From: Spiroplasma cantharicola
GTDB taxonomy: Bacteria; Bacillota_I; Bacilli_A; Mycoplasmatales; Mycoplasmataceae
NCBI RefSeq assembly: GCF_001281045.1
Contig: NZ_CP012622.1
Span: 992,001-1,056,000, forward strand
Direction of reading: 5' to 3'
DNA length: 64,000 nucleotides
The first letter of the stretch is position 1. Each line of letters begins with the position of its first letter. Shown here piece after piece: positions 20,247 through 30,810 of this stretch. Below the pieces are notes generated by a model. The model made no database searches. It saw only the letters and a list, made by a program, of their open reading frames with translations, and had not been told where the DNA came from. The position numbers and the translations under genes are program-made.

Positions 20247-23243
20247 TTATAACTCTTTAACTACCTCAAGTAGCACTGCATTTATTTTATTATTGAAGCT
20301 TTGCGTTTTAATTTTAATAATTAAATTTTTTCCTAAATTTAATTTAGGTTTCAGATTTTCAAATACTGAAGCAAAAATTGTAACTATCATTGAATCAGTT
20401 TCATCAACAATATCGATAAAGCCCATTTCATTTCCATTTTTATCATTTTTTGTAACTATATTTTCAATATTTATAAGTACATCACAAATAATTCCACTAT
20501 CTTTCAAACTATTTAAAGTTCTTAACTTATTACTGTTGATTATTTTTTGTCTCATTAGGGATAAAGGATGTGAAGATACAAAAAAACCTAAATATTCTTT
20601 TTCAAAACTTACTATTTCTTCTGGTTTATCTTTTCTTTTTTGTAAGTCCAATGATATATTTGGATCATTTAATAATGTCGCTGTTTCACTTAAATTGAAA
20701 ATTTGCTCTCTTCTTAAAATTAAATCTTTTCTTGAAAAACCAAAGCAATCAAATGCTCCAGAATAAACTAATGCAATATATCTTTGTTCAGTTAAACCAT
20801 TTTCTTTCATATTACCAATAAATAAAAGAATATTTTCAAAAACTTCTTTTTTAGTTTTAAATAGTAGTTTTATATTTTTTAGAAATTCTGGACCAATATA
20901 TTTAATTATATTCATAGGAATATTTATCATATTATTATGAAAAACATAGATACTATTTGGGTTTTTTATTGTTGGGGGATTAACATTAAATCCCGCCTTT
21001 TTAACTTCATTTAAATATTGAGAGGTCTTTGTCTCATTTCTAATTGAACCATTTAATAATGAACAATAAAATGAAGCCTTATAATTAGCTTTTAAATATG
21101 CCATTCAATAACTTATTAATGAATATGCAATTGCATGAGATTTATTAAAACCATATAAAGCAAATTTTTCAATGTAAACTCAAATTTCATTTGCTTTATT
21201 TTTAGAATAGCCATTCTTGATTGCTTCATTAATGAACTCTTCTTTAAAATCTTGCATTAAAATTTTATCTTTTTTACCAATAGCTCTTCTTACAATGTCT
21301 GCTTTACTTAAACTCATATTAGCAACTCTCTGTAGCATTTGCATAATTTGTTCTTGATAAACTATTATTCCAAAAGTAGATTGTAAAATATCTTCAATAT
21401 TTTTGTCAACTGATAAATCTTTAATTCCATGATTTTTTCTTTCAATAAATAAAGGAATGTTATCCTGCGGACCTGGTCTATACAATGCACTTGTAAGAGC
21501 TATATCATCAATTGAGTCTACTTTCATTTTAATTAATACATCTGTCATTCCCACTGATTCTAATTGAAAAATTCCACTAGTATCACCTGATTTTAAAAGA
21601 TTAAAAGTATTTTTATCATTTAAAGGAATATCTTCTAACTTAATATTTACTTTATTAATCATTTTAATATTTTTAATTATTTCTTGTATTATTGATAAAT
21701 TTCTTAAACCTAAAATATCAGTTTTAATTAATCCAATATCTTCTAGATAGTTCATAGAAAACTGTGTTTGAGAAATACCATTAATTCCAATTTTGGTTGG
21801 AACAACTTTATATAATTCAACATCAGAAAAAACTACACCTGCAGCATGAGTACCTGTTTGTCTTGGTAATCCTATTATTTTTTCACTAATGTCAAAAATT
21901 TGAGGATACTTATCTTTATATTTTTTTAAAATCTCACTGTCTCTTAAAGCCAAACTTAAGTCTTTGACATTCTTCTCATTAATCTGTTTGCTCATATGAT
22001 TAATGTCACTAATTGGTATATCAAAAACTCTGCCACAATCTCTTAATGCATTTTTAATTCCAATAGTTTGAAATGTAGTAATAGTTGCAAAATTATTTTT
22101 TCCATATTTGTTAAATAGATATTCCAAAATTTCTTCTCTTCTATCATCTTGAAAATCTAAATCAATATCTGGAAGTGTAACTCTTTCTATATTTAAAAAT
22201 CTTTCAAAAAGTAATCCTCATTGAATTGGATCTAATTTAGTAATTTTTAATAAAAATGAAACTAAGCTTCCAGCAGCTGATCCTCTTCCTGGTCCATATA
22301 AGATTTCTAATCTTATTGCTTCGCAAATCATATCATGAACAATTAAAAAATAGTCTTCAAATCCCATTTTATTAATAATATCTAATTCATATTTTAATCT
22401 CTCTTTATATAAATTTTTGTTCAATTCTTTTTTTGATTCCAAATATTCTTCTAGAAACTCTTCACAAATTACTTGTAAATAATTTTGTGAGGGCATTTTT
22501 TTACTGTTTGGATATTTTAAAAAATGTTTTTTATAAACAAAGATATTTTCAAAATCAATTTGTGAATATATTTTTAATAGATTATTTTGATGATTTTCAA
22601 TATTCATATAATTGGCAACTAAGTCCTTTGAAAAATAAAAATTTTTATCGACATTTTCTAACTCTGAAATTAATTTTCCCTCAGATATAGCTTGTAAAGT
22701 TTTATATACCGAAAATTCACTCTCACTTAAAAAATTAATAGGATTTGCAAAAACGGTATTACTATTTTTTGAAAAATATTTATAATTTTGCTTATTTATT
22801 CCAATATAAAAATTGTTAGCATTTAAGATCTTATTAAATTTATCAATATACTTATCAACATTTTCAATTGAAAAAATTGATATAACAATTAAGTCATCTG
22901 AAATTATATTTCAAAAAAAATTCTCTAATTTCTCTAAGTCTAATTTATCATTTTCATTAATAAAAGAGCTTATATGGCTTATTTGTTGATAACCATTATT
23001 GTTTTTTGCATAAATTAAAATAGTTCCAAAAGACAAATCAATGTTTAAACCTATAATAGGTTTAATATTTAATTGCTTTGCTTTTTCATAGAATTCGGCT
23101 GCACCATACATGGTTTTTTTATCTGCATAAAAACCATAACTCAAATTATTTAATTTTAAGAAATTCAAATAATCTTCAATTTTAATTGTTGAATTTAAGA
23201 AATTATAGCAACTATGAATATTAAGTAAATTTAAGTATTCCAT
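20247..23243 (-). CDS. dnaE: DNA polymerase III alpha subunit, DnaE type
   Basis: The frame encodes 998 residues with many UGA Trp codons. The N-terminal PHP domain is degenerate: the usual HxH reads NIHSCYNFL. The palm and finger regions are intact: GPGRGSAAGSLVSF, the catalytic DIDxDFQDDRREE stretch around 22160, and RQTGTHAAGVVFS. The C-terminal domain includes the SLMRQKIINSNKL segment and an OB-fold-like end. It is shorter than the ~1150-residue type of many bacteria, as usual for Mollicutes, where PolC is the main replicase. It starts the block dnaE-polA-fpg; the dnaE role is lagging-strand or repair synthesis by analogy. Confidence 0.93.
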
Positions 23244-23283
23244 CCTAATTAAACCTCACTTACTTTATTTTACATTATTAACA

Positions 23284-23311
23284 AAAAAACACCATTTATT
23301 GAAATAGTGTT
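23284..23311 (-). terminator. Terminator of the J-domain gene
   Basis: An inverted repeat (AACACCATTT / AAATAGTGTT with one G-T pair) is followed on the minus strand by seven T residues; it separates the J-domain gene from dnaE. Confidence 0.75.
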
Positions 23312-23718
23312 TACGCTTTTCTTTTGTTAAAATCTTCAACTATAATATCATATGCATTATTAATCTTTGTCATTTCAGCTTGAGCTTCTAAGTTACCTGG
23401 ATTTTTATCTGGGTGATATTTTTTAGCTAATTCAATATATTTTTTTTTGACCTCTTTTAAAGTTACCCCTTTTTGTAATCCTAAAGCTTGATAGGCTTGA
23501 TTAATTTGAGATTCTCCTTTATAAAAATCAGTATATGATTGCGATTGATCAAAACCCTGATCTTTTGTTTCATCATCAAAATAACGACTTTGATTATTAT
23601 TTCTATTATTTTGATTTGGTCCGCCTCTTCTTTTTTTTCTACTGAATAACATATCAATAAGTAAATAAATAAAAATAAAATTGATTATTCTTCAAAGTAA
23701 TTTAAATAAATCATCCAT
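23311..23718 (-). CDS. Membrane-anchored J-domain protein
   Basis: The 135-residue product has an N-terminal hydrophobic segment (residues ~5-25, including IINFIFIYLLIDML), a basic, Asn/Gln-rich linker and a C-terminal J domain (~72-135) with the HPD motif at 102-104 (KKYHPDKNPG). J-domain proteins stimulate the ATPase of DnaK-type chaperones. The G/F region, zinc finger and substrate domain of DnaJ proper are missing, so this is a membrane-tethered co-chaperone, probably recruiting DnaK to the membrane. The upstream ATG at 23716-23718, revealed by UGA = Trp, is chosen because it adds the anchor; a shorter start at 23652 would lack it. Confidence 0.85.
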
Positions 23719-23733
23719 CAATTTCTCTCTTCT

Positions 23734-24042
23734 CTAAGTAATAACAAGCCAAACTATTAGTAAAACTATTATTAATAATATTATTATATATGCTGCAATT
23801 TTATAAATTAAATAATTTGTTTTTCTTTTTTTACTTTTAATATTATTTTCTCAGTCTTTTTTATTTAATGGTGAAGTTTTTTCAATTTCAGAAATTGTTA
23901 ATGAAGAATCTTTATAATTTTCTATTGCAAATTCTTGATCAACTCCCAAAGTTTCACTATTGACTATATTGCCATTGAAAACTCCAAATTTATTTTTTGC
24001 TAATTTCTTTTTATTTGTTTTCTTTTTCACATAATTCACCAT
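23734..24042 (-). CDS. Small tail-anchored membrane protein, unknown
   Basis: The 102-residue protein has a basic N-terminus (MVNYVKKKTNKKKLAKNKFG), an acidic middle and a single C-terminal hydrophobic segment (residues ~78-101, AAYIIILLIIVLLIVWLVI), giving a tail-anchored topology with the body probably in the cytoplasm. Its start overlaps the end of thiI by 32 bases, so it is probably translated from the same mRNA. I do not recognise a family. Confidence 0.65.
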
Positions 24043-25204
24043 CTTTTCATATATAAGTTTTTATTAAATTTGTAATTGTATAATCAATTAATTCATCTAA
24101 AAGTAAGTTCTCTTCTTGTTTTTGAGCAATAAAAGATTTAGGTTTTGTAACTGGATTTTTTGGGACATACATTGAACAAACGTCATCAAAAGGCAATATA
24201 GAGATATTATACGTATCAATTTTTTTTGATATTTCAATAATTTCTTCTTTATCACATGTTAAGACTGGTCTCAAAATTGGCAATTTTGAAACTTCATTAA
24301 TAACATTAATTGATTCAATAGTTTGACTAGCTACTTGCCCCAATGACTCTCCTGTTATAATTGCATTTGCCTTAATTAACTCACATAATTTATTTGCAAT
24401 TCTTATAAAGATTCTTCTCATAATTGTTATTCTATAAGATTCTTCTTTTATATGCATTAATTCTTTTAAAATAATTGAAAAATCACAAATATAAAGAGAG
24501 AAATTACTCTGATTATATTTTTCTATTTTACTTGTTAATTGAAAAACTTTGTCCAATGCTTCTTTTGAAGTATGAGGTGGAGTCATAAAGTGTAAAAAAT
24601 CAACTTGCATTCCTCTTTTTAAAGTTAAATAACTTGCCACAGGAGAATCAATTCCTCCACTTAATAAGGATAAGCCTTTGCCACTAACTCCAACTGGTAA
24701 GCCTTTTGAGGCTTTTATTCGTGAAGTAAATATAAAAGCACCATTATGCTTTATAATAACAGTTATTTTTAATTGTGGATTGTGCACATCAACAGTAATG
24801 TTTTGATTATTTTTAAGTATGCTCACTGCAATTTTTGTTTTTAAATCTTGAGAACTTACTTGAAAACCTTTATCTTTTCTTTCAACTTCAACTTTAAAAC
24901 TTCCAATATGTTTACTTGCAACTTCCAAACATCTTTTTAATATTAAGTCTACATCTTTTTCTACAATTTCAACTATTGATAAAGAATATATACCAAAAAT
25001 ATTTTGTAATATATGACAAATTTCTTCTAACTTATCTGAATCCTTAATCTCCAAAACTAAACTGTTATGGTCTTTTTTATAAACAATAATATCTTTATAT
25101 TGTTTTAATTTATATTTTATATTTTGAATTAGTTTACTAATAAAGGCATTTCTATTATTACCCTTTAATGTTAATTCTCCATATCTTATTAAAATGTTTT
25201 TCAT
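24011..25204 (-). CDS. thiI: tRNA 4-thiouridine synthase ThiI
   Basis: ThiI adenylates U8 of tRNA before sulfur transfer, forming s4U. The 397-residue product has an N-terminal ferredoxin-like region (IRYGELTLKGNNR), a THUMP domain and the PP-loop ATP pyrophosphatase motif SGGIDSPVASY (~190). The C-terminal rhodanese domain of the E. coli enzyme is absent, as in many Firmicutes, where an IscS-like desulfurase supplies sulfur. An UGA Trp at 24047 extends it 12 codons and into the next gene. RBS AGAGGT precedes the ATG. It lies 16 bases downstream of the ezrA-like gene, so one operon is likely. Confidence 0.93.
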
Positions 25205-25220
25205 TTATTACCTCTGTAAT

Positions 25221-26975
25221 TTATCTTCTGTAATTTTCTTTAATTCTTAATAATGTTTTTAAAGAATAACCTATTAATTGATCAAGTTGTCTTGTTTTAA
25301 ATAACCCTTCACAATCAAATATAATTTTTTCAATTCCTTCAATTTTACCTACATATCTTTCCAAATATATAATAATTTCTTGAGAAATATAGTCTAAAAA
25401 AATTGTATCATTTAAATCTCTTGCTATAAATAAAGTTTCCTGATTATATAATTCAACTTCATTTGATACTAATGAACGATCTTCTAAAGTTGATATTTTC
25501 TTTAACTTATCTGTAGAGATTTTTTGTAATTTAGCATGTATTTCTTGAATTGGTAAAATAAATTTTTCTAATTCTTTAATTGATTTATATTGATTTATTT
25601 TAACATCCAATTGATTTAAAATTGATTGAACAAAAATAATTTGATTTTCTAATGAATCAATATTTGTACTTTTACTTTCAACTGTTTTTGCAGATTTTTC
25701 TAAAGCAGTCATATCTTTTAATGATTGGTCCATAAGCTCAAGCATTTGAGATTTAATCTCAGATAAATTAATTTCATTTCCACTATTAGTTCCTAAATCA
25801 ATTTGTGAAAATAATAAATCAGCTTTTGTTTTTGTTTTTCTAAAAGAAGATTTTGCATTTTCAAATTCATTTCTTTCCTTTGAAATCTGCTTTGAAATTC
25901 CTTCAACTTTTGCAAAATCTCTTTCAATATATCTTGATGATTGCTCAATACGGTCAAATTTATTTCTTATTTCTGGAGTTCTAACTTCAAAGAATGACTT
26001 TAAATTATCTTCATTTTCAACAGCACTTTTGAATACTGCAATTTGATTAAAGACCTCTTTTAAAGTTCTATTTGCTTTTTTAAATTGCAATTTCTTTAAT
26101 TCATTATTAATTTTAACTCTTAATTTATCTACTTGATTTTCAAGTTCTGCATATTTCAATGCATTTCTTGGTAATTTTCTTTCAACAGGTCCAAAAGTAA
26201 TATGTTTATTTTTTAAACTTATCATTAATTCTGGAATCACAGTTGTTATTGTTGAAATCACATATGGAATTGAATCTAAAAGTTCAATTAAAAAAACTAA
26301 GGCTTGATCAATTTTTAATAAATAATCTCAACTTTCCTTATATTTACCTTCATCTAATTTTAAATAGAAATCTTCAAATAGCTCATCTATTTGTTCAATA
26401 GTGTTCTTTAATTTTTCTTCATCTATGGCAACTTCTTTAAATGTAGTCATTATAACTTCATCTTTTAGTATTCTAAATAATTCTTTTTGAAATGTTATTG
26501 AATCTCTTTGAATAAATTCAATTTCAAGATAATTCATAATATCAATAAAAATATCATGAACATTCTTGTTAATATTTGTTACTCTTGAATAAATTGCTTC
26601 AAATTTTTTAACATTTTTTAAGTTAGGTAATGTATTCTTTTTATCTTCTAATAATCCAACAAAATCCACAAATATTTTTTGCAGTTCTTTTTCAAATAAA
26701 ATTTCATATTTTGTTCTTCAAATCATTAGTTCCTTTTCAAAACTACCTGTTTCGTCAAAAATAATTGATATTCTATTTAGCCTATATTTTAAAGGAGATT
26801 TTTTTAAGTCATCAATTAAATCAATTGTTTTAGCAGCAACTTGAAGAATTTTTTTATAAATGCTTAATAAAATAAGAATAATGACTGTTGCCACAAGACA
26901 AGCTAAAAAAATACATAAAGCAGATATGTATATTGGATTCTTAAATAATTGATCAATATCCCATAATGATTTCAT
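25221..26975 (-). CDS. ezrA: EzrA-like septation ring protein
   Basis: The 584-residue protein has one N-terminal membrane segment (residues ~13-37, PIYISALCIFLACLVATVII) followed by a long helical cytoplasmic part, the topology and length of EzrA (about 560-570 residues), a spectrin-like regulator of FtsZ rings. The downstream text is rich in heptad-like Leu/Ile with Lys/Glu. The start at 26973-26975 is chosen because AAGGAAG precedes it and a TATAAT-like element lies further upstream. UGA is Trp at 26718, 26328 and 26262-26281. Directly downstream are thiI and the small tail-anchored protein. The call rests on architecture plus resemblance and is moderate. Confidence 0.68.
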
Positions 26976-27067
26976 ATAATACTTCCTTAGAATTAATTTC
27001 ATTATATCATATACATAAATCTTGTTGTTTTTTTTCAAATATCTTATTTTTTACTCCTAATTTAAGA

Positions 27068-27244
27068 TATAATTATTTTTGGTTAATCTGCAATTAAACA
27101 CTGCAAAATAATTAGTCTATAACTTATTAAAAGTAACCCCTGCAGATGAAGGGCGAACTATAGACTTCCTTTGCTGGAGTTTAACTTTAGTTAGGATTTT
27201 CCAAAATAATATAATAAAAATAGAAAATTAAGAGGATTTAAAGT
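27068..27244 (+). promoter_or_regulatory. rpsD promoter and structured 5' leader, probable S4 autoregulation site
   Basis: A TATAAT at 27068-27073 is followed by ~170 untranslated bases before rpsD. The leader has an 8-bp stem (AGTCTATA 27114-27121 / TATAGACT 27159-27166) enclosing a CCC/GGG hairpin whose loop TGCAG (27141-27145) is complementary to CTGCA at 27088-27092 and 27101-27105, a possible pseudoknot. Ribosomal protein S4 is known to regulate its own gene in Firmicutes through a leader RNA. Equating this leader with that class is inference from position and structure. Confidence 0.55.
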
Positions 27245-27862
27245 ATGTCAAGATATACAGGCTCTACATTTAAAAAAGCTAGAAGATATGGATTTTCTAT
27301 CTTAGAAACAGGAAAAGAGTTCTCAAAAGGTAAAAAAAGAACTACTGCACCTGGACAACATGGAGCAAGAAGAACAAAACTATCAGGTTATGGTCAACAA
27401 ATGCAAGAAAAGCAAAAAGTTAAATTTATGTATGGTTTAACTGAAAGACAATTTAGAAATACTTATGCAAGAGCTAAAAAAATTAAAGGAATTACAGGTA
27501 CAATTTTCTTACAACAATTAGAATCAAGATTGGATAATGTAGTTTACAGAATGGGATTATCATTAACAAGACAAGGTGCAAGACAATTAGTGTCTCACGG
27601 ACATATCTTAGTTAATGGGAAAAAATTAGATATCCCTTCTTATGCAGTTAAAATCGGAGATATTATTTCTGTTAAAGAAAAAATGCAAAAAAATGACAAA
27701 ATTGTTGAAGCATTAGCATCAAATGTATCAACTGTTGAATTTGTAAAATTTGATAAAGCAAAATTAACTGGGTCATTATTAAGATTGCCAGAAAGAAAAG
27801 AATTAAACCAAGAAATTAATGAAGCATTAATTGTTGAATGATACAACCGTTTAATTAAATAA
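27245..27862 (+). CDS. rpsD: Ribosomal protein S4
   Basis: S4 is a primary 16S rRNA-binding protein that starts assembly of the 30S subunit. The 205-residue product has the typical opening [16 protein letters not shown], the APGQHGARR segment, and the S4 RNA-binding domain [14 protein letters not shown] (residues ~92-105) with [11 protein letters not shown]. An UGA Trp at 27839-27841 precedes the true C-terminus YNRLIK, matching the family end. RBS AAGAGGA lies upstream. It is monocistronic between a structured leader and a terminator. Confidence 0.97.
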
Positions 27863-27875
27863 TGAGTTAATTTGT

Positions 27876-27910
27876 AAAAGCATCTGAAATTAAATTAAGA
27901 TGTTTTTTTT
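27876..27910 (+). terminator. Terminator of rpsD
   Basis: AAAAGCATCT pairs with AGATGTTTTT across a 12-base loop and is followed by T residues. Confidence 0.8.
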
Positions 27911-27951
27911 ATATAAAGTTTAAGAAGTATTTACATTAAATCTAATTATTA

Positions 27952-27980
27952 AAAAAATTTCTACTAAATAGAAATTTTTT
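27952..27980. terminator. Bidirectional terminator between rpsD and tsaC
   Basis: A perfect 12-bp inverted repeat (AAAAAATTTCTA / TAGAAATTTTTT) with a 5-base loop lies between convergent genes and touches the tsaC stop codon. Confidence 0.75.
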
Positions 27981-28486
27981 TATTGTCTAATTATTTCATT
28001 TTTGCTAAGATCTATTATTTTTGATGGTTTAGATTTTAACTCACCATCTCAGAAAATCTCACTTATTTTTATATTAAATAAATCTAACTCTTCTTTTTTT
28101 GTCAAAAAGTTATTTCCTGAATAATTGACACTTGTAGAAAAAATTAAACCAACTTTATTTATTATCTTTTTTAAATCTTTTCTTTTAACTTTTCTTAAAG
28201 CAATTGGTCCATTTTGTCCATCTATAATCTGAGTTAGGGGTTCTTTACTTTTACTATTGCTTTTGAATTCTTTACTAATTTTTGCAATCTTTTTTAGTTG
28301 CTTAAATTTTGAAAATAAAACAATCAATTTTTTTGAAGTACTTGATTTTTTTATTTCATTAATCTTTTGTTCATTTAATTCATCATATAGGGCACTAATA
28401 CCATATATTGTATCTGTGGGTAGAATTACTATTTTATTCTCATTTAGAAGCTGTATAGCTAATTGAATATTTCTTTTACTTAACAT
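27980..28486 (-). CDS. tsaC: Threonylcarbamoyl-AMP synthase, TsaC/YrdC family
   Basis: TsaC/Sua5 enzymes make threonylcarbamoyl-AMP from Thr, bicarbonate and ATP for the t6A37 modification of tRNAs reading ANN codons. The 168-residue product has the family opening NENKIVILPTDTIYGISA (~15-32), a Lys/Ser-rich KKSSTSKKLIVLF segment and the STSVNYSGN motif (~119-127). Length fits the short TsaC form without the Sua5 C-terminal domain. UGA Trp at 28049 extends it to the TAA at 27980. Its ATG overlaps the SDR stop as TAATG (28484-28488), so it is the last gene of pgsA-SDR-tsaC. Confidence 0.88.
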
Positions 28487-29286
28487 TATTTTCTCTTTCT
28501 TTGATAATTATAAACAGAGTTTAAAACTATTGATTGAGGTGCTCATTTTGTAAGAGACTTTGCCATTTTATTGCTTCTACCTGTTATAATATAATTTTTT
28601 CTTTTAGTTTTTAAACCTGCCAGCAAACTTTTTTTTGCATATGTACTTGTTTTCATAACCTTAATAGTTGATTTATATTTAGCTTCTTTTTGATTGCTAC
28701 TTCTATTTCAAAATTCAGTTTTTAAAGGCCCAGGACATAAAGTAATCACTCTTACTTTTGATTTAGTCTTTTTAAGTTCTGTATTAATTGCAACTCCTAA
28801 ACTTCAGACATAAGCTTTTGAAGCATAATAACTTGAAAAAACTGGAGCTGGTGTAAATGCTGCCATAGACCCAATGTTAAATATTCTACCTCTATTTTTC
28901 TTTTGAAATTCTTGAACAAATAACTTGGTAAGTATATGTAAAGTCTTAATATTTAGATCTATCATATTTAGTTCTTGTTCTAAATCAGATTCTTCAAAAA
29001 ATCCCCAAACTCCGTAACCTGCATTATTAATAACAATTTCAATATCAAAGTCTTTAGATTTTTCAAATAGTTTATAAGAGTTTTTAATATCGCTTAAATC
29101 TAAGTCTCATGATTCAACTTTTAAATCCAAATATTTGTCTTGTAATTCCTTAAGAGAACTTGTATCTCTTGCAACACCAATAATGTTATAACCTAATTTC
29201 AATAACTCTTCACAATAAGCATAACCAAGTCCTTTACTTGCTCCTGTAACTATTGCATATGCTTGTTTATTTTGATTTTTCTTCAT
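28486..29286 (-). CDS. Short-chain dehydrogenase/reductase
   Basis: The 266-residue protein is a classical SDR: cofactor motif TGASKGLG (~15-22), NNAGYGVWG (~88-96), catalytic Ser in IGSMAAF, and the YxxxK catalytic pair in YYASKAY (~148-154), followed by LCPGPLKTEF. The ATG at 29284-29286 is chosen because GGAG precedes it and the upstream alternative has no site. UGA codons at 29107, 28810 and elsewhere are Trp. It overlaps the end of pgsA by 20 bases and its stop overlaps the tsaC start. The substrate is unknown; in similar gene sets a lipid- or cofactor-related role is possible but not shown. Confidence 0.9.
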
Positions 29287-29926
29287 CTTTTTTCTCCGTT
29301 GAACTATCAAATAAAACTTTTTTATTTGCTTTTATATAAATAAATGCAGAAATAATTGAAAGAATAGTTGTTAAATACATCGGTATTATTACAACTTGAT
29401 TAACTCAACCATATTCTCCCATACCCTCTCAACATTGAATACCTAAGAAAAATAAAATTGATAAACCTAGCATTTCAGCAGTTGCTCTAATTCTTCCCAT
29501 TTGATTTGCAGCCATTACCACTGCTGAATTTGCTAATACTTGTCTTACAACATCAATTATAAAGTCTCTACATATTAAAATTACACACATTCAAATTGGA
29601 ATTATTTTAAAACATGCAAATATAATTAATATGGCATTTGTTAAAAGTTTATCTGCTATTGAGTCAAAAAACTTACCAAAATTTGTAACCATATTGTACT
29701 TTCTTGCAACATAACCATCTAACATATCAGTTAAGCTAGCAATGATGAACAGTATTCCTGCTATCAAATATGTTAATGTTAAATTATAATTTCCAATGCT
29801 AATAACAGTTAATTTTAATGCTGGCACCCCACTATATATAGGTTCTACAGGGGTTAAAAGTAATAAGATAACTATTAAAGGAATTAAAAGTATCCTTATT
29901 AATGTAATTTTATTTGCTAAATTCAT
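29267..29926 (-). CDS. pgsA: CDP-diacylglycerol-glycerol-3-phosphate 3-phosphatidyltransferase
   Basis: PgsA makes phosphatidylglycerol phosphate, the committed step to phosphatidylglycerol, at the membrane. The 219-residue product contains the CDP-alcohol phosphatidyltransferase signature DMLDGYVARKYNMVTNFGKF with the following DSIAD (D-G-x2-A-R-x8-G-x3-D-x3-D), residues ~65-90, and several membrane segments. The start at 29924-29926 is chosen because AGAGG stands 8 bases before it and MNLANKITLIRI is the family opening. UGA is Trp at 29591 and later. It overlaps the SDR start by 20 bases. Confidence 0.94.
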
Positions 29927-30039
29927 AAAGAAGCCTCTTTTCATTCTATCTTATTATAATATAACACTAACAACTAACCTATGAATATTTAAATATTTAG
30001 ATATTCATATATGATAGAATATAAAAAATGAGGAATTTT

Positions 30040-30768
30040 ATGGGAAATTTCATAGATGAAAAATTGTATATAGCTTTGGACGAAAGTGGAAAATTGAATA
30101 AAAATGACATTGCTAATTTTTTTATTGTTGGTGGTTTTTTGTATTCTGATAAAGACCTTGTAAAGACTAAAATACGTTTGATTGAAAATGAAATTAAAAA
30201 TAAATATAACATTCCTAAGAACTTTGAATTAAAAGGTAATAAATCTGATGAACTTGCTATGGTAGATTTTATTAATAGAATTTTTGATGAAATTGGAGAT
30301 TGCATTTACCCCATTTTTTCTGTTGTTTCTAGAAAAGAGCTAAGTGAGCACTTTACTGTTAATGAAATGTTGGCATATGATTTCTTTGTTAATAACTTAA
30401 TACATTTTAATTCTAAATTGTTTTCTTTTGAAGAAAAATGTAAAAGAATTTTTCTCTTAATGGATGAAAGAAACTTAAAGAAAACTGAATATAACCAATT
30501 GGAAAATTTGTTGAAAACTAATTATATTGAAAAACCCTATACTATAAATACTTATTATTTATCTAGTAAATTAACTGATGTTATTAGACTAGCTGATATT
30601 TTGGATCATGTAGTCTATACTTTTTACAATAATCCAAACTCTGAAAAGAATGAATTATTTCAAACAAAAATAAAAAAGGAATATCTAGAAAGAATTAAAA
30701 ATGGAACAATTTATTATCCCTTTAAAAAGTCTTACTTTAAAAAAATTAATGAAATGAACAAAAAATAA
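30040..30768 (+). CDS. DUF3800-like protein
   Basis: The 242-residue product opens with YIALDESGKLN (Asp14-Glu15 in DESG) and FFIVGGFLYSD, the pattern of DUF3800, a family with an RNase H-like fold found widely in phages, plasmids and defence-associated loci. The later segment VIRLADILDHVVYTFYN fits the second conserved helical region with an Asp (ALAD type). The start at 30040 is preferred because AGGA precedes it; an ATG 12 bases upstream is almost at the likely transcription start (TAGAAT at ~30014). It diverges from pgsA and has its own terminator. No Trp-UGA codon was seen. Its biological role is unknown. Confidence 0.72.
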   Translation: MGNFIDEKLYIALDESGKLNKNDIANFFIVGGFLYSDKDLVKTKIRLIENEIKNKYNIPKNFELKGNKSDELAMVDFINRIFDEIGDCIYPIFSVVSRKELSEHFTVNEMLAYDFFVNNLIHFNSKLFSFEEKCKRIFLLMDERNLKKTEYNQLENLLKTNYIEKPYTINTYYLSSKLTDVIRLADILDHVVYTFYNNPNSEKNELFQTKIKKEYLERIKNGTIYYPFKKSYFKKINEMNKK

Positions 30769-30801
30769 AAAAACTGATATATTTACATATCAGTTTTTTT
30801 A
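30768..30801. terminator. Bidirectional terminator
   Basis: A perfect 8-bp stem (ACTGATAT / ATATCAGT) with a 6-base loop, flanked by A-runs on the left and T-runs on the right, lies between convergent genes. Confidence 0.85.
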
Positions 30802-30810
30802 TTTATAAAT

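Noticed and set aside
23311-23718. Full DnaJ
   Set aside because: There is no G/F region, zinc finger or C-terminal substrate domain.
27074-27244. A stable ncRNA gene (SRP RNA, tmRNA or RNase P RNA)
   Set aside because: I could not see the conserved sequences of these RNAs; the position directly before rpsD fits a leader better.
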